Source of the DNA: Photobacterium sp. TY1-4
Lineage (GTDB): Bacteria > Pseudomonadota > Gammaproteobacteria > Enterobacterales > Vibrionaceae
Length of the DNA stretch: 64,000 nt
NCBI RefSeq assembly: GCF_025398175.1
Contig: NZ_CP099734.1
Span: 992,001 to 1,056,000 of the forward strand
Reading direction: 5' to 3'
In this document: one piece after another, positions 48,093 to 58,372 of the stretch
Layout of the letters: each line of letters opens with the position of its first letter
How positions within the stretch are numbered: the stretch's first letter is position 1
Program-made: the position numbers and the translations under genes
The notes under the pieces: model-generated
Told to the model about the DNA's origin: nothing
The model's database searches: none
The model's input: only the letters and a program-made list of their open reading frames with translations

Positions 48093-49370
48093 ATGTTCAA
48101 AGACAGTGATTATATCCAGAGCTATTATCAGGCGACGGTGAACCCGTTTCCCGAGCAACCTTCGCTTGATCAGAGCGTTGAAGCGGATGTGTGTATTATC
48201 GGCGGTGGCATGACCGGCCTGAGTGCGGCGATTGAATTGCGTCAGAAAGGGTATTCGGTAGTGGTGCTGGAGTCCCGCCGTCTGGCCTGGGGCGGCTCGG
48301 GCCGCAATGGCGGGCAGTGCCTGGTCGGCTATTGCCTGGGGCTGCGTGAGGTGGATGAGACCTACGGCCCGGCGTGGGGCAAGCAGTTGTGGGATCTGTC
48401 CTGTGAAGCGGTGGATATTGCCCGCGAGCGGATAGAACGTTTCAATATTGATTGTGATTTCCGCCAAGGCTATATCGAGCTGGCGCTGAACTCTGGCCAG
48501 GAAACCGAGCTTCAATCCTGGCTCGAGTTGAAACAGAGTCGTTATGACTATCCGAGTGCCAGTTGGTGGGATCAGTCAAAAATTCATCAAGTGGCGCACA
48601 CCGAACGCTATCTGGGCGGGTTGTACGATGCCAACAGTGCTCATTTGCATCCGCTGAACTACACGCTGGGACTGGCGCAGGCCGCGAAAGACCTCGGGGC
48701 CTCGCTTTATGAGCACAGCGCGGCGGTCAAGATTGAACAAGGCCAGCCCCATGTGGTCCATACCGCCAAGGGGCAAGTGAAAGCCCGGCAGGTCCTGCTG
48801 GCGTGTAATGCTTATCTCGACGGTCTGGATCGCAAAGCGCAGAGTGTGGTGTTGCCGGTGGCTTCTTATATTGCGGTGACTGAGCCGCTGGGTGAGCGCC
48901 AGCCGATCAGCAATCAGATGGCGATGTCGGACTTGAATAACTGTCTGGACTATTACCGCCCGACGGCGGATGGCCGTATTCTGTTTGGCGGGGTAAATCA
49001 TCCGTTTAACGGCGAATATGCAGACTCGATGGAGCGCTTGCGCCAACGGTTGATCACTGTGTTCCCGCAGTTGTCGGATGTCAAAATGGACTATCACTGG
49101 GGCGGCCTGTTTGCCGTGACCCGCTCTTACATGCCGCACATTGCGCATCTGGGGAAAGATATCTACGTTGCACACGGCTATACCGGGCATGGCGTCGGGC
49201 TGACCAATATTGCCGGGAAAGTTGTGGCGGAAGCGATGGCGGGTCAGTCAGAGCGCTTTGATGTATTTGCTCGGATCAAGCAAGGTTGGATCCCAACCCC
49301 GCAAGTGCTGCGGACACCGGCGTTGGCGCTGGCGATCTGGAAAGCCAAACTGGAAGATGCGCTGGGCTGA
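48093..49370 (+). CDS. FAD-dependent oxidase, PuuB-like (gamma-glutamylputrescine oxidase type)
   Basis: The 425-residue DAO-family flavoprotein has the FAD-binding GGGMTGLSAAIELRQKGYSVVVLE (37-60 region), the WGGSGRNGGQ segment typical of PuuB, and a C-terminal HGYTGHGVGLTNIAGK. PuuB oxidises gamma-glutamylputrescine in putrescine breakdown. No puuA, puuC or puuD genes are present here. The divergent potD gene supports polyamine chemistry. A strong terminator follows. Confidence 0.85.
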   Translation: MFKDSDYIQSYYQATVNPFPEQPSLDQSVEADVCIIGGGMTGLSAAIELRQKGYSVVVLESRRLAWGGSGRNGGQCLVGYCLGLREVDETYGPAWGKQLWDLSCEAVDIARERIERFNIDCDFRQGYIELALNSGQETELQSWLELKQSRYDYPSASWWDQSKIHQVAHTERYLGGLYDANSAHLHPLNYTLGLAQAAKDLGASLYEHSAAVKIEQGQPHVVHTAKGQVKARQVLLACNAYLDGLDRKAQSVVLPVASYIAVTEPLGERQPISNQMAMSDLNNCLDYYRPTADGRILFGGVNHPFNGEYADSMERLRQRLITVFPQLSDVKMDYHWGGLFAVTRSYMPHIAHLGKDIYVAHGYTGHGVGLTNIAGKVVAEAMAGQSERFDVFARIKQGWIPTPQVLRTPALALAIWKAKLEDALG

Positions 49371-49395
49371 ATGGCCCCCTGCATTGATAGGATGA

Positions 49396-49436
49396 AAAAC
49401 GGGTCTGACCGAAAGGGCAGACCCGTTTTGTTTTTT
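49396..49436 (+). terminator. Terminator of the puuB-like gene
   Basis: AAAACGGGTCTG (49396-49407) pairs perfectly with CAGACCCGTTTT (49418-49429) around a 10-base loop, followed by a T-rich run. Confidence 0.92.
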
Positions 49437-50054
49437 GGTGCGCCGTCAGCAGCAAGTTTTTTAGGCTTTGCGACCGCCAACGGCTGGAATCCATTCACAA
49501 TTTGTTGACAAATTACACAGGCTTAGCCGGGTTCATGCCGGGCATCTGAAACCGGACGAACCGCGTTTGAACACAAAATAACCGTGTTTCAGCAGTTATT
49601 TTTTGCCAGTTCGGCAAAAGCAGGTTGGTAAATTGCAATTATTTTTTTCAGCAAACGGCTCATTGCGGGTGACTCACTCATTTTGGAACGGAAACAGAAA
49701 ATTCATCGAAAGTGTGAGTTTTACCGACTCGGCGTCTCACTCAACTTTTCGGGTGAATTATAGATAATCTTTGTCATGGATGAAGCGATATAAATTGTCA
49801 GTTCGGATTAGTTTTACTAATCAGATTTCGGTCGGGTGACATTATTTTGGCAGGGATTTCATCCGGGCAGCAGTGAGTTGGGGACTATCAACCCTATTCC
49901 CATCATGGGCAAGCAAACGGGTTTTTCTAACGCAAGAGACAACACCATGTTCAAAAGAAAAACAACATTCCGTGATGGGGGAATGAGTCAATAAAATGCA
50001 TTGAGACAGTGTTTTTTTTAGCTTTTTCGGCGGGAATCACGAATTTCGTTAAAT

Positions 50055-50068
50055 TTGATCTATGTCAA
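50055..50068 (+). promoter_or_regulatory. FNR-like box 1 upstream of cydA
   Basis: TTGATCTATGTCAA matches TTGAT-N4-ATCAA at 9 of 10 positions. It lies 50 bases upstream of the second box. Confidence 0.65.
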
Positions 50069-50104
50069 CCCAAAAGCGGCTGATTAAAAAATGAGCAGGG
50101 TTTG

Positions 50105-50118
50105 TTGATATTTATCAA
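50105..50118 (+). promoter_or_regulatory. FNR box 2 upstream of cydA (perfect consensus)
   Basis: TTGATATTTATCAA is a perfect match to the FNR consensus. Together with box 1 it suggests oxygen-responsive control of the high-affinity bd oxidase. Confidence 0.8.
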
Positions 50119-50194
50119 GGCAAATTGTGCGATAAATCGATTGAGCACGGCGAATATTATCAGTAATATTAGCAATGACTTTATTAGCTGTAGC

Positions 50195-50210
50195 TTAACA
50201 ATAAGTTAAC
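50195..50210 (-). promoter_or_regulatory. ArcA-type direct repeat upstream of cydA
   Basis: On the minus strand GTTAA occurs twice with 11-bp spacing (GTTAACTTATTGTTAA), the direct-repeat arrangement bound by phosphorylated ArcA. ArcA activates cydAB in E. coli. Confidence 0.6.
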
Positions 50211-50379
50211 CGGATTGGTACACAACTGCAACATGAAGAACGCCATTGATTATAAAAATAAATGGCTGCCAGGACGGTGACTGAATTTGCGGTTTTGTTG
50301 GCTACGATTTGCTAAGCCCAACCATCGGTACACTGTGTCGTACTGTCGTCAGTCAGCCTGGCGAAAAAAGGAGTTCTCA

Positions 50380-51966
50380 ATGTTCACTGATATCGTCGAA
50401 CTATCGCGGTTACAGTTCGCATTAACTGCGATGTATCACTTTTTGTTCGTCCCATTGACTCTGGGGATGGCGTTCCTGCTTGCCATCATGGAGTCGGTCT
50501 ATGTTATGACCGGAAAGCAAATCTACAAGGACATGACCAAGTTCTGGGGTAAGCTTTTTGCCATTAACTTTGCTCTGGGTGTGGCCACCGGCCTGACCAT
50601 GGAGTTCCAGTTTGGTACAAACTGGGCATACTATTCCCACTATGTCGGGGATATCTTCGGCGCGCCGCTGGCGATCGAAGCCCTGGTTGCCTTCTTCCTT
50701 GAATCCACTCTGGTCGGCCTGTTCTTCTTTGGCTGGGACCGCCTGTCTAAACGTCAGCACCTTGCGGTGACTTGGCTGGTGGCGCTTGGCTCTAACTTCT
50801 CGGCCTTGTGGATCCTGATCGCGAATGGTTGGATGCAAAACCCGGTGGGCGCAGAGTTCAACTTTGAAACCATGCGTATGGAAATGGTGAGCTTTGCCGA
50901 AGTGGTCTTCAACCCGGTTGCCCAGGTGAAATTCGTTCACACCGTGGCTTCCGGTTATGTGTGTGGCGCGATGTTCATCATGGGGATCAGTGCTTACTAC
51001 ATGCTGAAAGGTCGTGATATCCCGTTTGCCCGCCGCTCTTTCGCGATTGCGGCATCTTTCGGGATGGCCTCGATCCTGTCTGTGATCGTGCTGGGTGACG
51101 AATCTGGCTACGAGCTGGGCGACGTGCAGAAAGCCAAACTGGCGGCGATTGAAGCTGAGTGGCACACCGAAGAAGCGCCGGCGGCATTTACCCTGTTTGG
51201 CCTGCCAAACCAGGAAGCCATGCACACCGATTACGCGATTAAGATCCCATACGTGATGGGGATTATTGCGACGCGTTCTTTCGATACCGAAGTGACCGGC
51301 CTGCGCGATCTGAAAGCGGAGCACGAAGTGCGTATCCGCAACGGGATGGTCGCTTACGGCCTGCTGGAAAAATTGCGTGCCGGTGAGAAAACGCCGGAAA
51401 ACATCGCAGCCTTCGACGCGGTGAAGAAAGATCTGGGTTACGGCCTGTTGGTGAAGCCTTATGCTGATAACGTGGTTGATGCAACAGAAGCCGATATTGC
51501 TCAGGCTGCGGATGACTCAATCCCAACGGTTTGGCCGCTGTTCTGGAGCTTCCGGATCATGGTCGCCTGTGGCTTCCTGATGCTGGGTATTTTTGCTGCG
51601 GCGTTCGTCCAGACCTGCCGTCACAAAATCACCGAGAAGCCATGGGTTCTCAAAGCAGCGCTGTACGGTATTCCACTGCCTTGGATCGCGATCGAATCTG
51701 GTTGGTTTGTTGCCGAGTACGGCCGTCAGCCATGGGCTGTGGGTGAGATCCTGCCGGTATCTATGGCGGCATCGAATCTGGCTGCGTCTGACATCATTAC
51801 CTCAATGGTGGCGATTATTGCACTGTACACCGTTTTCCTGATTGCTGAGCTGTACCTGATGATCAAATTCGCTCGTCTGGGTCCAAGCAGCCTGAAAACC
51901 GGCCGCTACCACTTTGAAACCACTGATGCCCCACACAATGTGGTGACGCGTCAGGTCGAAGCATAA
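50380..51966 (+). CDS. cydA: Cytochrome bd-I ubiquinol oxidase subunit I
   Basis: CydA holds the three hemes of the bd oxidase and the quinol site. The 528-residue protein starts at the ATG at 50380 behind AAGGAG, not at upstream in-frame codons. His20 in [12 protein letters not shown] is the b595 ligand (E. coli His19), and the GRQPW motif is in [14 protein letters not shown]. The quinol-binding periplasmic Q-loop lies around 255-390. It heads cydABX-ybgE. Confidence 0.98.
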   Translation: MFTDIVELSRLQFALTAMYHFLFVPLTLGMAFLLAIMESVYVMTGKQIYKDMTKFWGKLFAINFALGVATGLTMEFQFGTNWAYYSHYVGDIFGAPLAIEALVAFFLESTLVGLFFFGWDRLSKRQHLAVTWLVALGSNFSALWILIANGWMQNPVGAEFNFETMRMEMVSFAEVVFNPVAQVKFVHTVASGYVCGAMFIMGISAYYMLKGRDIPFARRSFAIAASFGMASILSVIVLGDESGYELGDVQKAKLAAIEAEWHTEEAPAAFTLFGLPNQEAMHTDYAIKIPYVMGIIATRSFDTEVTGLRDLKAEHEVRIRNGMVAYGLLEKLRAGEKTPENIAAFDAVKKDLGYGLLVKPYADNVVDATEADIAQAADDSIPTVWPLFWSFRIMVACGFLMLGIFAAAFVQTCRHKITEKPWVLKAALYGIPLPWIAIESGWFVAEYGRQPWAVGEILPVSMAASNLAASDIITSMVAIIALYTVFLIAELYLMIKFARLGPSSLKTGRYHFETTDAPHNVVTRQVEA

Positions 51967-51984
51967 ATCAGGGAGATTACGGCA

Positions 51985-53121
51985 ATGTTTGAATATGAAG
52001 TATTGCGATTCATCTGGTGGTTACTGATCGGTGTGCTTTGCATCGGTTTCGCCATCACCGATGGATTTGATATGGGTGTGGGTGTGCTGTCTAAAATTAT
52101 TGGTAAGACAGATACCGAGCGCCGCGTGATGATTAACTCGATCGCCCCGCACTGGGACGGGAACCAGGTATGGCTGATCACCGCCGGTGGTGCCCTGTTT
52201 GCAGCCTGGCCGCTGGTATACGCGACAGCGTTCTCCGGCTTCTACCTGGCGATGATTGTGACCCTGGCTGCGCTGTGGCTGCGTCCGATCGGTTTTGACT
52301 ACCGCTCAAAAATTGAAAACCCGCAGTGGCGTGAAATGTGGGACAAAGCGATCTTTGTCGGCAGTTTTGTACCACCGGTGATCTTCGGGGTAGCCTTCGG
52401 TAACCTGCTGCAAGGCGTGCCGTTTGAACTGAGCGATCTGTTGATCCCGACCTATAAAGGCACCTTCTTCGGTCTGCTGAACCCGTTTGCCCTGCTGTGT
52501 GGCGTGATCAGCCTGCTGATGATTGTGACCCAAGGCGCCGCGTACCTGCAGATGAAAACGACGGCTGAGATCCGTGGGCGTGCGCGTCGCGTGGCGATGC
52601 TGACCTCGCTGGCGATGGCGGCCTGTTTCGTGGTGGCTGGTTTCATGGCGCAAAGCATCGAGGGGTACATCATTACTTCTGAGATCGTGACCAATGCACC
52701 GTCGAACCCACTGACCAAAGAAGTGATGCGTCAGACCGGGGCACTGTTTGCCAACTATGATGCGTACCCGCTGCTGTGGATTGCCCCGGCACTGGCTGTG
52801 TTCATGCCGCTGCTGACGGTACTGGCGTCTCGTGCCAACCGAGGCGCGCTGGCATTCATTACTTCCAGCCTGACCATGGCGGGTGTGGTGCTGACCTTCG
52901 GTTTCGCACTGTTCCCGTTCATCATGCCGTCAAGCCTGGTGCCAAACCACAGCCTGACCATGTGGGATGCGACGTCTTCTGAGCTGACGCTGAATATTAT
53001 GACAGCGGTTGCGGCCGTGATGGTGCCCATTATCCTGGCGTACACCTCCTGGTGTTATTACAAGATGTTTGGTCGCCTGGATACGCAATACATCGAAGAC
53101 AACAAGAACTCACTGTACTAA
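51985..53121 (+). CDS. cydB: Cytochrome bd-I ubiquinol oxidase subunit II
   Basis: CydB is the second membrane subunit of the bd oxidase. The 378-residue protein has the conserved IGFAITDGFDMGVG and GNQVWLITAGGALFAAWPLVYA segments and about eight or nine membrane helices. It follows cydA by 18 bases, with GGGAGAT as ribosome site, and precedes cydX by 11 bases. Confidence 0.98.
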   Translation: MFEYEVLRFIWWLLIGVLCIGFAITDGFDMGVGVLSKIIGKTDTERRVMINSIAPHWDGNQVWLITAGGALFAAWPLVYATAFSGFYLAMIVTLAALWLRPIGFDYRSKIENPQWREMWDKAIFVGSFVPPVIFGVAFGNLLQGVPFELSDLLIPTYKGTFFGLLNPFALLCGVISLLMIVTQGAAYLQMKTTAEIRGRARRVAMLTSLAMAACFVVAGFMAQSIEGYIITSEIVTNAPSNPLTKEVMRQTGALFANYDAYPLLWIAPALAVFMPLLTVLASRANRGALAFITSSLTMAGVVLTFGFALFPFIMPSSLVPNHSLTMWDATSSELTLNIMTAVAAVMVPIILAYTSWCYYKMFGRLDTQYIEDNKNSLY

Positions 53122-53132
53122 GGAGACAGACT

Positions 53133-53240
53133 ATGTGGTATTTCGCTTGGATCCTGGGTGTGCTGCTGGCCTGCTCATTCGGCATCATCAATGCGCTGTG
53201 GTTGGAAACAACCGAAAACATGGATGCCGACAGTGAGTAA
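53133..53240 (+). CDS. cydX: Cytochrome bd-I small subunit CydX
   Basis: This 35-residue single-helix protein starts MWYFAWILGVLLACSFGI and has the conserved Trp-Tyr/Phe-Ala-Trp start and Asn-Ala-Leu-Trp segment of CydX. It stabilises the hemes of CydAB. AAGGAGA lies 8 bases upstream. Its 3' end overlaps the ybgE start by 17 bases. Confidence 0.95.
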   Translation: MWYFAWILGVLLACSFGIINALWLETTENMDADSE

Positions 53241-53535
53241 TCTCGATCACTGGGTGAAGCTGGTGCACCGGCCGTTGAATTTCAGCGTGTTGCGGATGCT
53301 CGGGCTGTTGATGTCGGTTGTCACTGCGGCGTTGGTCGTGTGGGAGCCGACACTGTTCGCCCAGGCGATTGGCGGGTTCGGGCCGGTTATTTCACCGGCC
53401 CTGATTTGGGCAACGTGCGCTGCCATGGTTTACGGTGTCGGCTTTGTGCCGGTCCGTTGGTACTGGCAGCTGTTCTTCACTCCATATGCCGCACTGCCGA
53501 TATTGGCTTATATCCTCTGGCTCCGGTTGCTCTGA
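53224..53535 (+). CDS. ybgE: cyd operon protein YbgE
   Basis: The 103-residue inner membrane protein has three predicted helices and the GVGFVPVRWYWQ segment typical of YbgE (GVGFRP in E. coli). Its function is unknown, but it always accompanies cydABX. The ATG at 53224 overlaps the end of cydX; a GTG at 53233 (VSNLDHW) is a possible alternative start. Confidence 0.88.
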   Translation: MPTVSNLDHWVKLVHRPLNFSVLRMLGLLMSVVTAALVVWEPTLFAQAIGGFGPVISPALIWATCAAMVYGVGFVPVRWYWQLFFTPYAALPILAYILWLRLL

Positions 53536-53579
53536 TCTGACAGAGCCTATCGAGCGCCTGGCGCGAAGCGCTGAATCTC

Positions 53580-53613
53580 ACAGCCCGTTACTTCGGTAAC
53601 GGGCTGTTTTTTA
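53580..53613 (+). terminator. cyd operon intrinsic terminator
   Basis: CAGCCCGTTAC (53581-53591) pairs perfectly with GTAACGGGCTG (53596-53606) around a UUCG tetraloop and is followed by six T residues. It separates the cyd operon from ybgC-tol-pal. Confidence 0.95.
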
Positions 53614-53766
53614 TGGTCCGTTTTTTGAATTGGCAAAAAAATCTGACGATTTGTGACGGTTGGTAAATGCGCCATTTCATAATGACAGGCAACTTAGGTA
53701 TAGTAAGCGACTAGTGAAACGAGGTCAGGACAGACACTGGCCGAGGTGTGATTGCATGGGATACCG

Positions 53767-54174
53767 ATGACAGAAGAAAATGCCTTTGAATGGCCAATCA
53801 CCATTTATTACGAAGATACCGATCTGGGTGGCATCGTTTACCACGCCAATTACTTAAAATTCTTTGAACGTGCCCGCACGGAACTCTTCCGGAGCCACGA
53901 TGTCAGTTTACAGGCATTGTTTGCGCAGCAAATCAGCTTCGTGGTACGCCATATGGACATTGATTTTCATAAAGGTGCCCGGCTGGACGATCGTCTGGTT
54001 GTCCGGACCTGGCCGGTTAAAATCCGCCGCGCCTCCATCGAATTCTGTCAGGTTTTAGTAAACAATACTGGTGAAACCTTGTGTAAAGCATTGGTTCAGG
54101 TAGCCTGTGTCCATCCTGAAACGATGAAGCCAACCCAGATCCCAGAATATATTAAGTCGGAGATATCGAAGTGA
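53767..54174 (+). CDS. ybgC: Acyl-CoA thioesterase YbgC (Tol-Pal associated)
   Basis: YbgC is a hot-dog-fold thioesterase associated with the Tol-Pal operon. The active-site segment [25 protein letters not shown] is intact. I start at the ATG at 53767 (135 residues); a TTG five codons upstream is the alternative. Its stop codon overlaps the tolQ GTG start (GTGA), so translation is coupled. Confidence 0.94.
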   Translation: MTEENAFEWPITIYYEDTDLGGIVYHANYLKFFERARTELFRSHDVSLQALFAQQISFVVRHMDIDFHKGARLDDRLVVRTWPVKIRRASIEFCQVLVNNTGETLCKALVQVACVHPETMKPTQIPEYIKSEISK

Positions 54175-54857
54175 CTGCTGAACTGTCCATTTTAGATCTT
54201 TTTTTACAGGCGAGCCTGCTGGTAAAGATCGTGATGCTTATTTTGCTGGGTATGTCGATCGTCTCCTGGGCGATGATCGTGAAGCGCTCCCAGGTGCTGT
54301 CCCATGCGGCAGCCAAAGCAGAACGCTTTGAAGATCGCTTCTGGTCGGGTATTGATCTGTCTCAGTTATACCAGGAAGTACAGGCGAGAAAAGACAACCT
54401 GACCGGCTCTGAACAGATTTTTTACGCCGGCTTTAAAGAGTTTGCCCGCCTGCACCGTAGCAACGGCAAAGTGCCGGATGCGGTGATGGAAGGGACCGGC
54501 CGTGCCATGCGCGTTGCGCTGTCCCGCGAAGTCGATGAAATGGAAACCAACCTGCCGTTTCTGGCCACAGTGGGCTCGATCAGCCCTTACATCGGCCTGT
54601 TCGGCACGGTCTGGGGGATCATGCACGCCTTTATCGCCCTGGGGGCGGTGAAGCAAGCGACACTGGCGATGGTTGCCCCGGGGATTGCGGAAGCGCTGGT
54701 CGCGACGGCGATGGGTCTGTTTGCCGCGATTCCGGCGGTGATGTTCTACAACCGCTTGACCAACAAGGTGACCAAGCTCGAACATACCTACGCCACCTTT
54801 ATGGAAGAGTTTTCCAGCATTTTGCACCGCCAGGCTTTTGCTGCACATCAGGAGTAA
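54171..54857 (+). CDS. tolQ: Tol-Pal system proton-channel protein TolQ
   Basis: TolQ is the ExbB-like stator that, with TolR, harvests the proton-motive force for outer-membrane constriction at division. The 228-residue protein has three membrane helices, with the conserved [24 protein letters not shown] and [21 protein letters not shown] segments of helices 2 and 3. It starts at a GTG behind GGAG. Confidence 0.97.
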   Translation: MTAELSILDLFLQASLLVKIVMLILLGMSIVSWAMIVKRSQVLSHAAAKAERFEDRFWSGIDLSQLYQEVQARKDNLTGSEQIFYAGFKEFARLHRSNGKVPDAVMEGTGRAMRVALSREVDEMETNLPFLATVGSISPYIGLFGTVWGIMHAFIALGAVKQATLAMVAPGIAEALVATAMGLFAAIPAVMFYNRLTNKVTKLEHTYATFMEEFSSILHRQAFAAHQE

Positions 54858-54863
54858 TAAGCC

Positions 54864-55310
54864 ATGGCTTATCAACCAAAAAAGCGCAAAATGACCGCGG
54901 AAATCAACGTGGTGCCATATATTGACGTCATGCTGGTACTGCTGATCATCTTCATGGTCACGGCACCATTCGTGACGCAGGGCGTAGATGTCGAATTGCC
55001 GGCCACCCAGAGTGCGAAAACTGCAGCGGAGCTGATGGGCGATGACAACAGCGGCTCGCCGATCATTGTCGAGGTAGACCGTGACGGCAATCTGGGCCTG
55101 AGTGTCAACAATACCGATATGGTGCGTGGTTTACCGCTCAACGATCTGCTGACCCGGATCCGGGCTGAGCTACAGCTGAATCCGGGCTCACCGGTGCTGG
55201 TCGGCGGGGATGGCCGTGTGCCGTATTCGTTTATCGTCGAGACCCTGGATGCCCTGAATCAGGCCGGGGTCGGTTCGGTGGGTCTGATGACGGAACCTTT
55301 GGAGCAGTAG
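54864..55310 (+). CDS. tolR: Tol-Pal system protein TolR
   Basis: TolR is the ExbD-like partner of TolQ. One membrane helix with the proton-carrying Asp in INVVPYIDVMLVLLIIFMVT is followed by a periplasmic domain. The length of 148 residues is normal. It lies 6 bases after tolQ. Confidence 0.97.
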   Translation: MAYQPKKRKMTAEINVVPYIDVMLVLLIIFMVTAPFVTQGVDVELPATQSAKTAAELMGDDNSGSPIIVEVDRDGNLGLSVNNTDMVRGLPLNDLLTRIRAELQLNPGSPVLVGGDGRVPYSFIVETLDALNQAGVGSVGLMTEPLEQ

Positions 55311-55319
55311 GCGAGCAGG

Positions 55320-56405
55320 ATGAAAGATAACAATTACAGTGCTGCCGTCATTATTTCGTTACTTCTTCATGGTTTACTGATAGCGGCGCTGTTATGGGGA
55401 ACGGATTTCTCCATGAGCAAGCCCCAGCCGCAAGGCAACACGATTAAGGCGGTGGTGGTGGACCCGGCGTTGGTCAACCAGCAGGCGCAGCAGATTCGTC
55501 AGCAGCGTGAAGCGGCCAAGAAAGCTGAACAAGATCGTCTGAAGCGACTGGAGCAACAGGCGGAAGCTCTGGAGCAGCAGCGACTGGCGGAAGAAAAGCG
55601 TCTGCGTGAGCTCAAAGCTAATAAGCTGAAAGCGGAAAAAGCGGCCCGTGAAGCGGAGGCCGAGCAGAAGCGGATCGCCGAAGCCAAGCGTCAGGCAGAG
55701 CAGGAAAAGCGTCGTGCCCAAGAAGAAGCCCGCCAGGCAGAGCAGGAACGACAAGCCAAGCTGGCAGCCAAGCGTCAGGCTGAAGAAGAAGCGCGTCAGG
55801 CCGAGGTTGCCCGTCAGGCAAAACTGGCCGAGAAGCGTAAAGCCGAAGAAGAAGCCCGCAAGGCCGAACAAGAACGTCAGGCGAAGCTGGCAGCGAAACG
55901 CAAAGCGGAAGAAGAAGCACGTTTGGCGGAAGAGCAACGCAAGGCTGAGCTGGCGGCGAAGAAAAAGGCCGAACAAGAGCGGCGTAAAGCAGAAGCGGCC
56001 CGAAAGGAAGCGGAGCGTAAAGCGGCGGAAGCCCGCGAACTTCAGCGCCAGCAGGAAGCGGCACTCAATGATATGTTTGCCGGCCTGGAAGCGGAAACCG
56101 AGCAGCGTGGTGGGGCCCGCGGTCAGTTTATCGAGGATGAAACCCAGCGTTACGCCATGATTTTCCAGGATCTGATCCAGCAGAAGCTCTTGGTGGATGA
56201 GAGCTTTTTCGGCAAAGAGTGTGTGATCCGGATGCGACTCGCTGCGAACGGATTACTGCTGGATGCTTCGGAAGTTGGTGGTGACGGCGCTCTGTGCCGG
56301 GCGTCAAAAGCTGCGGTGGTGAAAGTCAGCCAGTTCCCGATGCCGGAAGATGCGGCAGTGGTTGAGAAACTGCGTAATATTAGATTAACCGTAAGCCCGC
56401 AATGA
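55320..56405 (+). CDS. tolA: Tol-Pal system protein TolA
   Basis: TolA spans the periplasm between TolQR and Pal/TolB. The 361-residue protein has an N-terminal membrane helix (about 8-26), a long Ala/Lys/Glu/Arg-rich helical domain II (about 50-245) with repeated EEARxAExxRxAKLAxKR-type units, and a globular C-terminal domain III (about 260-361) with two Cys (KECVIRMRL and LCRASK). The length of the helical domain varies between species. Confidence 0.95.
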   Translation: MKDNNYSAAVIISLLLHGLLIAALLWGTDFSMSKPQPQGNTIKAVVVDPALVNQQAQQIRQQREAAKKAEQDRLKRLEQQAEALEQQRLAEEKRLRELKANKLKAEKAAREAEAEQKRIAEAKRQAEQEKRRAQEEARQAEQERQAKLAAKRQAEEEARQAEVARQAKLAEKRKAEEEARKAEQERQAKLAAKRKAEEEARLAEEQRKAELAAKKKAEQERRKAEAARKEAERKAAEARELQRQQEAALNDMFAGLEAETEQRGGARGQFIEDETQRYAMIFQDLIQQKLLVDESFFGKECVIRMRLAANGLLLDASEVGGDGALCRASKAAVVKVSQFPMPEDAAVVEKLRNIRLTVSPQ

Positions 56406-56418
56406 TTGAGGAGTAGTA

Positions 56419-57765
56419 ATGAAACGTTGGATCATGGGCTTGTGTATTGCTCTGTTGAGTTTTAGCCAAATCGCACAAGCTGAATTAGAGCTGGTGATCA
56501 CTGAAGGGGTTGATTCTGCTCGCCCGATTGGCGTGGTACCGTTCAAGTGGGAAGGCGAGGGCCGGATGCCGACCGATCTGGCGGCGGTGATTGCCTCCGA
56601 TTTGCGCCGCAGTGGCAAGTTCAGCCCGGTGGCGACCAGCAAGATGCCGCAAACGCCGTACAGCGATGAAGAAGTGGATTACACCGCCTGGACTTCGCTC
56701 GGGGTGGATGCCCTGGTGACCGGTCAGGTGACCCTGAATGCCGATGGTAACTATGTCATCAAATACCAATTGGTGGATGTGGTTCGCGGCCAGCTGACCA
56801 GCGGCGAAAGCCGGGGGCTGGATAACGGCAAGTTGGTCCTGACCAAAGATCACGTGCTGTTTACCCGCACGGCGACGGTGAAAAAGAGCCGTCTGCGTCA
56901 GTACGCGCACCGGATCTCCGATATCGTCTACGAGACGCTCACCGGCGAGAAAGGGGCCTTCCTGACCCGGATTGCGTATGTGGTGATTGACGACAAAGCC
57001 AAATATCCGTACCAGCTCCGCATTGCTGATTATGACGGCTACAACGAACAGCTGGTGCTGAAGTCGCAGCAGCCGTTGATGTCACCATCCTGGTCTCCGG
57101 ATGGCAGCAAGCTCGCTTATGTCAGCTTTGAAAATAAGCAAGCCCAAGTTTTTGTGATGGACATTTACCAGGGCACCCGCGAAATGGTCGCGTCGTTCCC
57201 GCGGCATAATGGTTCACCACGTTTTTCACCTGATGGTAAAAAACTTGCATTAGTGCTCTCGAAAAGCGGCAGTTTACAGATTTATGTACTGGATCTGGAA
57301 ACGAAGAAACTCGCCCAAGTTACGGACGGTCGTGCGAATAACACCGAGGCATTTTGGGATCCAGATGGTCAGTCTATGATCTTTACCTCAGACAGAGGTG
57401 GTAAACCCCAGATATATCGAGTAAATTTAGCAGACGGTTCGACTAAGCGTCTTACTTGGCAAGGAAGTCAGAACCTGGGTGGTCAATTGACGCCTGATGG
57501 ACGGTTCTTGGTAATGGTACACAGATCAGCCTCTGGGTATAACATTGCTAAACAAGATCTGAAAACCGGTGCGGTTCAGATATTGACGAAGACGTTTTTG
57601 GATGAGTCGCCAAGTATTGCACCCAACGGCGGCATGGTGATTTACAGCTCGGTGAATGATAAATCGAATGAGTTGTCGCTTGTGTCGATTGACGGGCGCT
57701 TTAAAGCACGATTACCTGCGACGAACGGGCGGGTTCGCGCTCCATCCTGGGGGCCGTTCTTATAA
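56419..57765 (+). CDS. tolB: Tol-Pal system protein TolB
   Basis: TolB is the periplasmic beta-propeller that binds Pal and TolA. A signal peptide (cleavage after IAQA) precedes an N-terminal domain (about 22-165) and a six-bladed WD40-like propeller with repeated [24 protein letters not shown] and TPDGRFLVM segments. The length of 448 residues is slightly above the E. coli 430. Confidence 0.97.
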   Translation: MKRWIMGLCIALLSFSQIAQAELELVITEGVDSARPIGVVPFKWEGEGRMPTDLAAVIASDLRRSGKFSPVATSKMPQTPYSDEEVDYTAWTSLGVDALVTGQVTLNADGNYVIKYQLVDVVRGQLTSGESRGLDNGKLVLTKDHVLFTRTATVKKSRLRQYAHRISDIVYETLTGEKGAFLTRIAYVVIDDKAKYPYQLRIADYDGYNEQLVLKSQQPLMSPSWSPDGSKLAYVSFENKQAQVFVMDIYQGTREMVASFPRHNGSPRFSPDGKKLALVLSKSGSLQIYVLDLETKKLAQVTDGRANNTEAFWDPDGQSMIFTSDRGGKPQIYRVNLADGSTKRLTWQGSQNLGGQLTPDGRFLVMVHRSASGYNIAKQDLKTGAVQILTKTFLDESPSIAPNGGMVIYSSVNDKSNELSLVSIDGRFKARLPATNGRVRAPSWGPFL

Positions 57766-57804
57766 CGTTCACCTAAAAAAATAGCGATATAAAAGGAAAA
57801 TAAA

Positions 57805-58356
57805 ATGCAACTGAATAAAGTTTTAAAGGGTTTGGCAATTGCGCTGCCAATGATCACGCTGGCTGCTTGTAGCTCGAACGAAAGTACTGACAGCGCTGCG
57901 GCATCAGAAACGACCAATGCCGGTGCGGGCACAGCAGTGACAACACCTGCGGATCAAACTACAGTTGCAACGCCAGTAGAAGCAGGCGATGCAGCCCTGT
58001 CTGAGCAAGAAGTGCGTAACCAGCAGCTGCGCCAGGAGCAGACTGTTTACTTCAAGTTTGATAACGCTGAAATTCAGCTGGATTACCAGGATATGCTGAC
58101 AGCACACGCACAATACCTGCGTGATAACGGTGCGGTGAAAGTGATTGTTGAAGGTCACGCGGATGAGCGTGGTACGCCAGAGTACAACATTGCACTGGGT
58201 GAGCGTCGTGCCAATGCGGTTGCGAAATACCTGCAGGCGCTGGGTGTTTCTGCAAGCCAAATCTCGATTGTGAGCTACGGTGAAGAGAAACCACTGGTTC
58301 TGGGCCACAGCGATTCAGATTACGCCAAGAACCGTCGTTCGGTTCTGGTTTACTAA
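57805..58356 (+). CDS. pal: Peptidoglycan-associated lipoprotein Pal
   Basis: Pal anchors the outer membrane to peptidoglycan. The lipoprotein signal ends with TLAAC (lipidated Cys22), then an Ala/Thr-rich linker (about 25-70) and the OmpA-like domain with [10 protein letters not shown] and [22 protein letters not shown], which binds diaminopimelate. The length is 183 residues. Confidence 0.98.
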   Translation: MQLNKVLKGLAIALPMITLAACSSNESTDSAAASETTNAGAGTAVTTPADQTTVATPVEAGDAALSEQEVRNQQLRQEQTVYFKFDNAEIQLDYQDMLTAHAQYLRDNGAVKVIVEGHADERGTPEYNIALGERRANAVAKYLQALGVSASQISIVSYGEEKPLVLGHSDSDYAKNRRSVLVY

Positions 58357-58372
58357 TCTGTAGGAAACGACT

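Larger units (their letters stand above)
49437..50379. other. Long regulatory region upstream of cydA
   Basis: Some 940 AT-rich bases precede cydA without a supportable gene. The last 330 bases hold two FNR-like boxes and an ArcA-type direct repeat, listed separately. E. coli cydAB also has a long multi-promoter region controlled by ArcA and FNR. Confidence 0.7.

Noticed and set aside
55392..56160. Frames opposite or shifted inside tolA (Phe/Leu-rich and Arg/Lys-rich)
   Set aside because: They mirror the repetitive Ala/Lys/Glu domain of TolA; tolA itself is certain.
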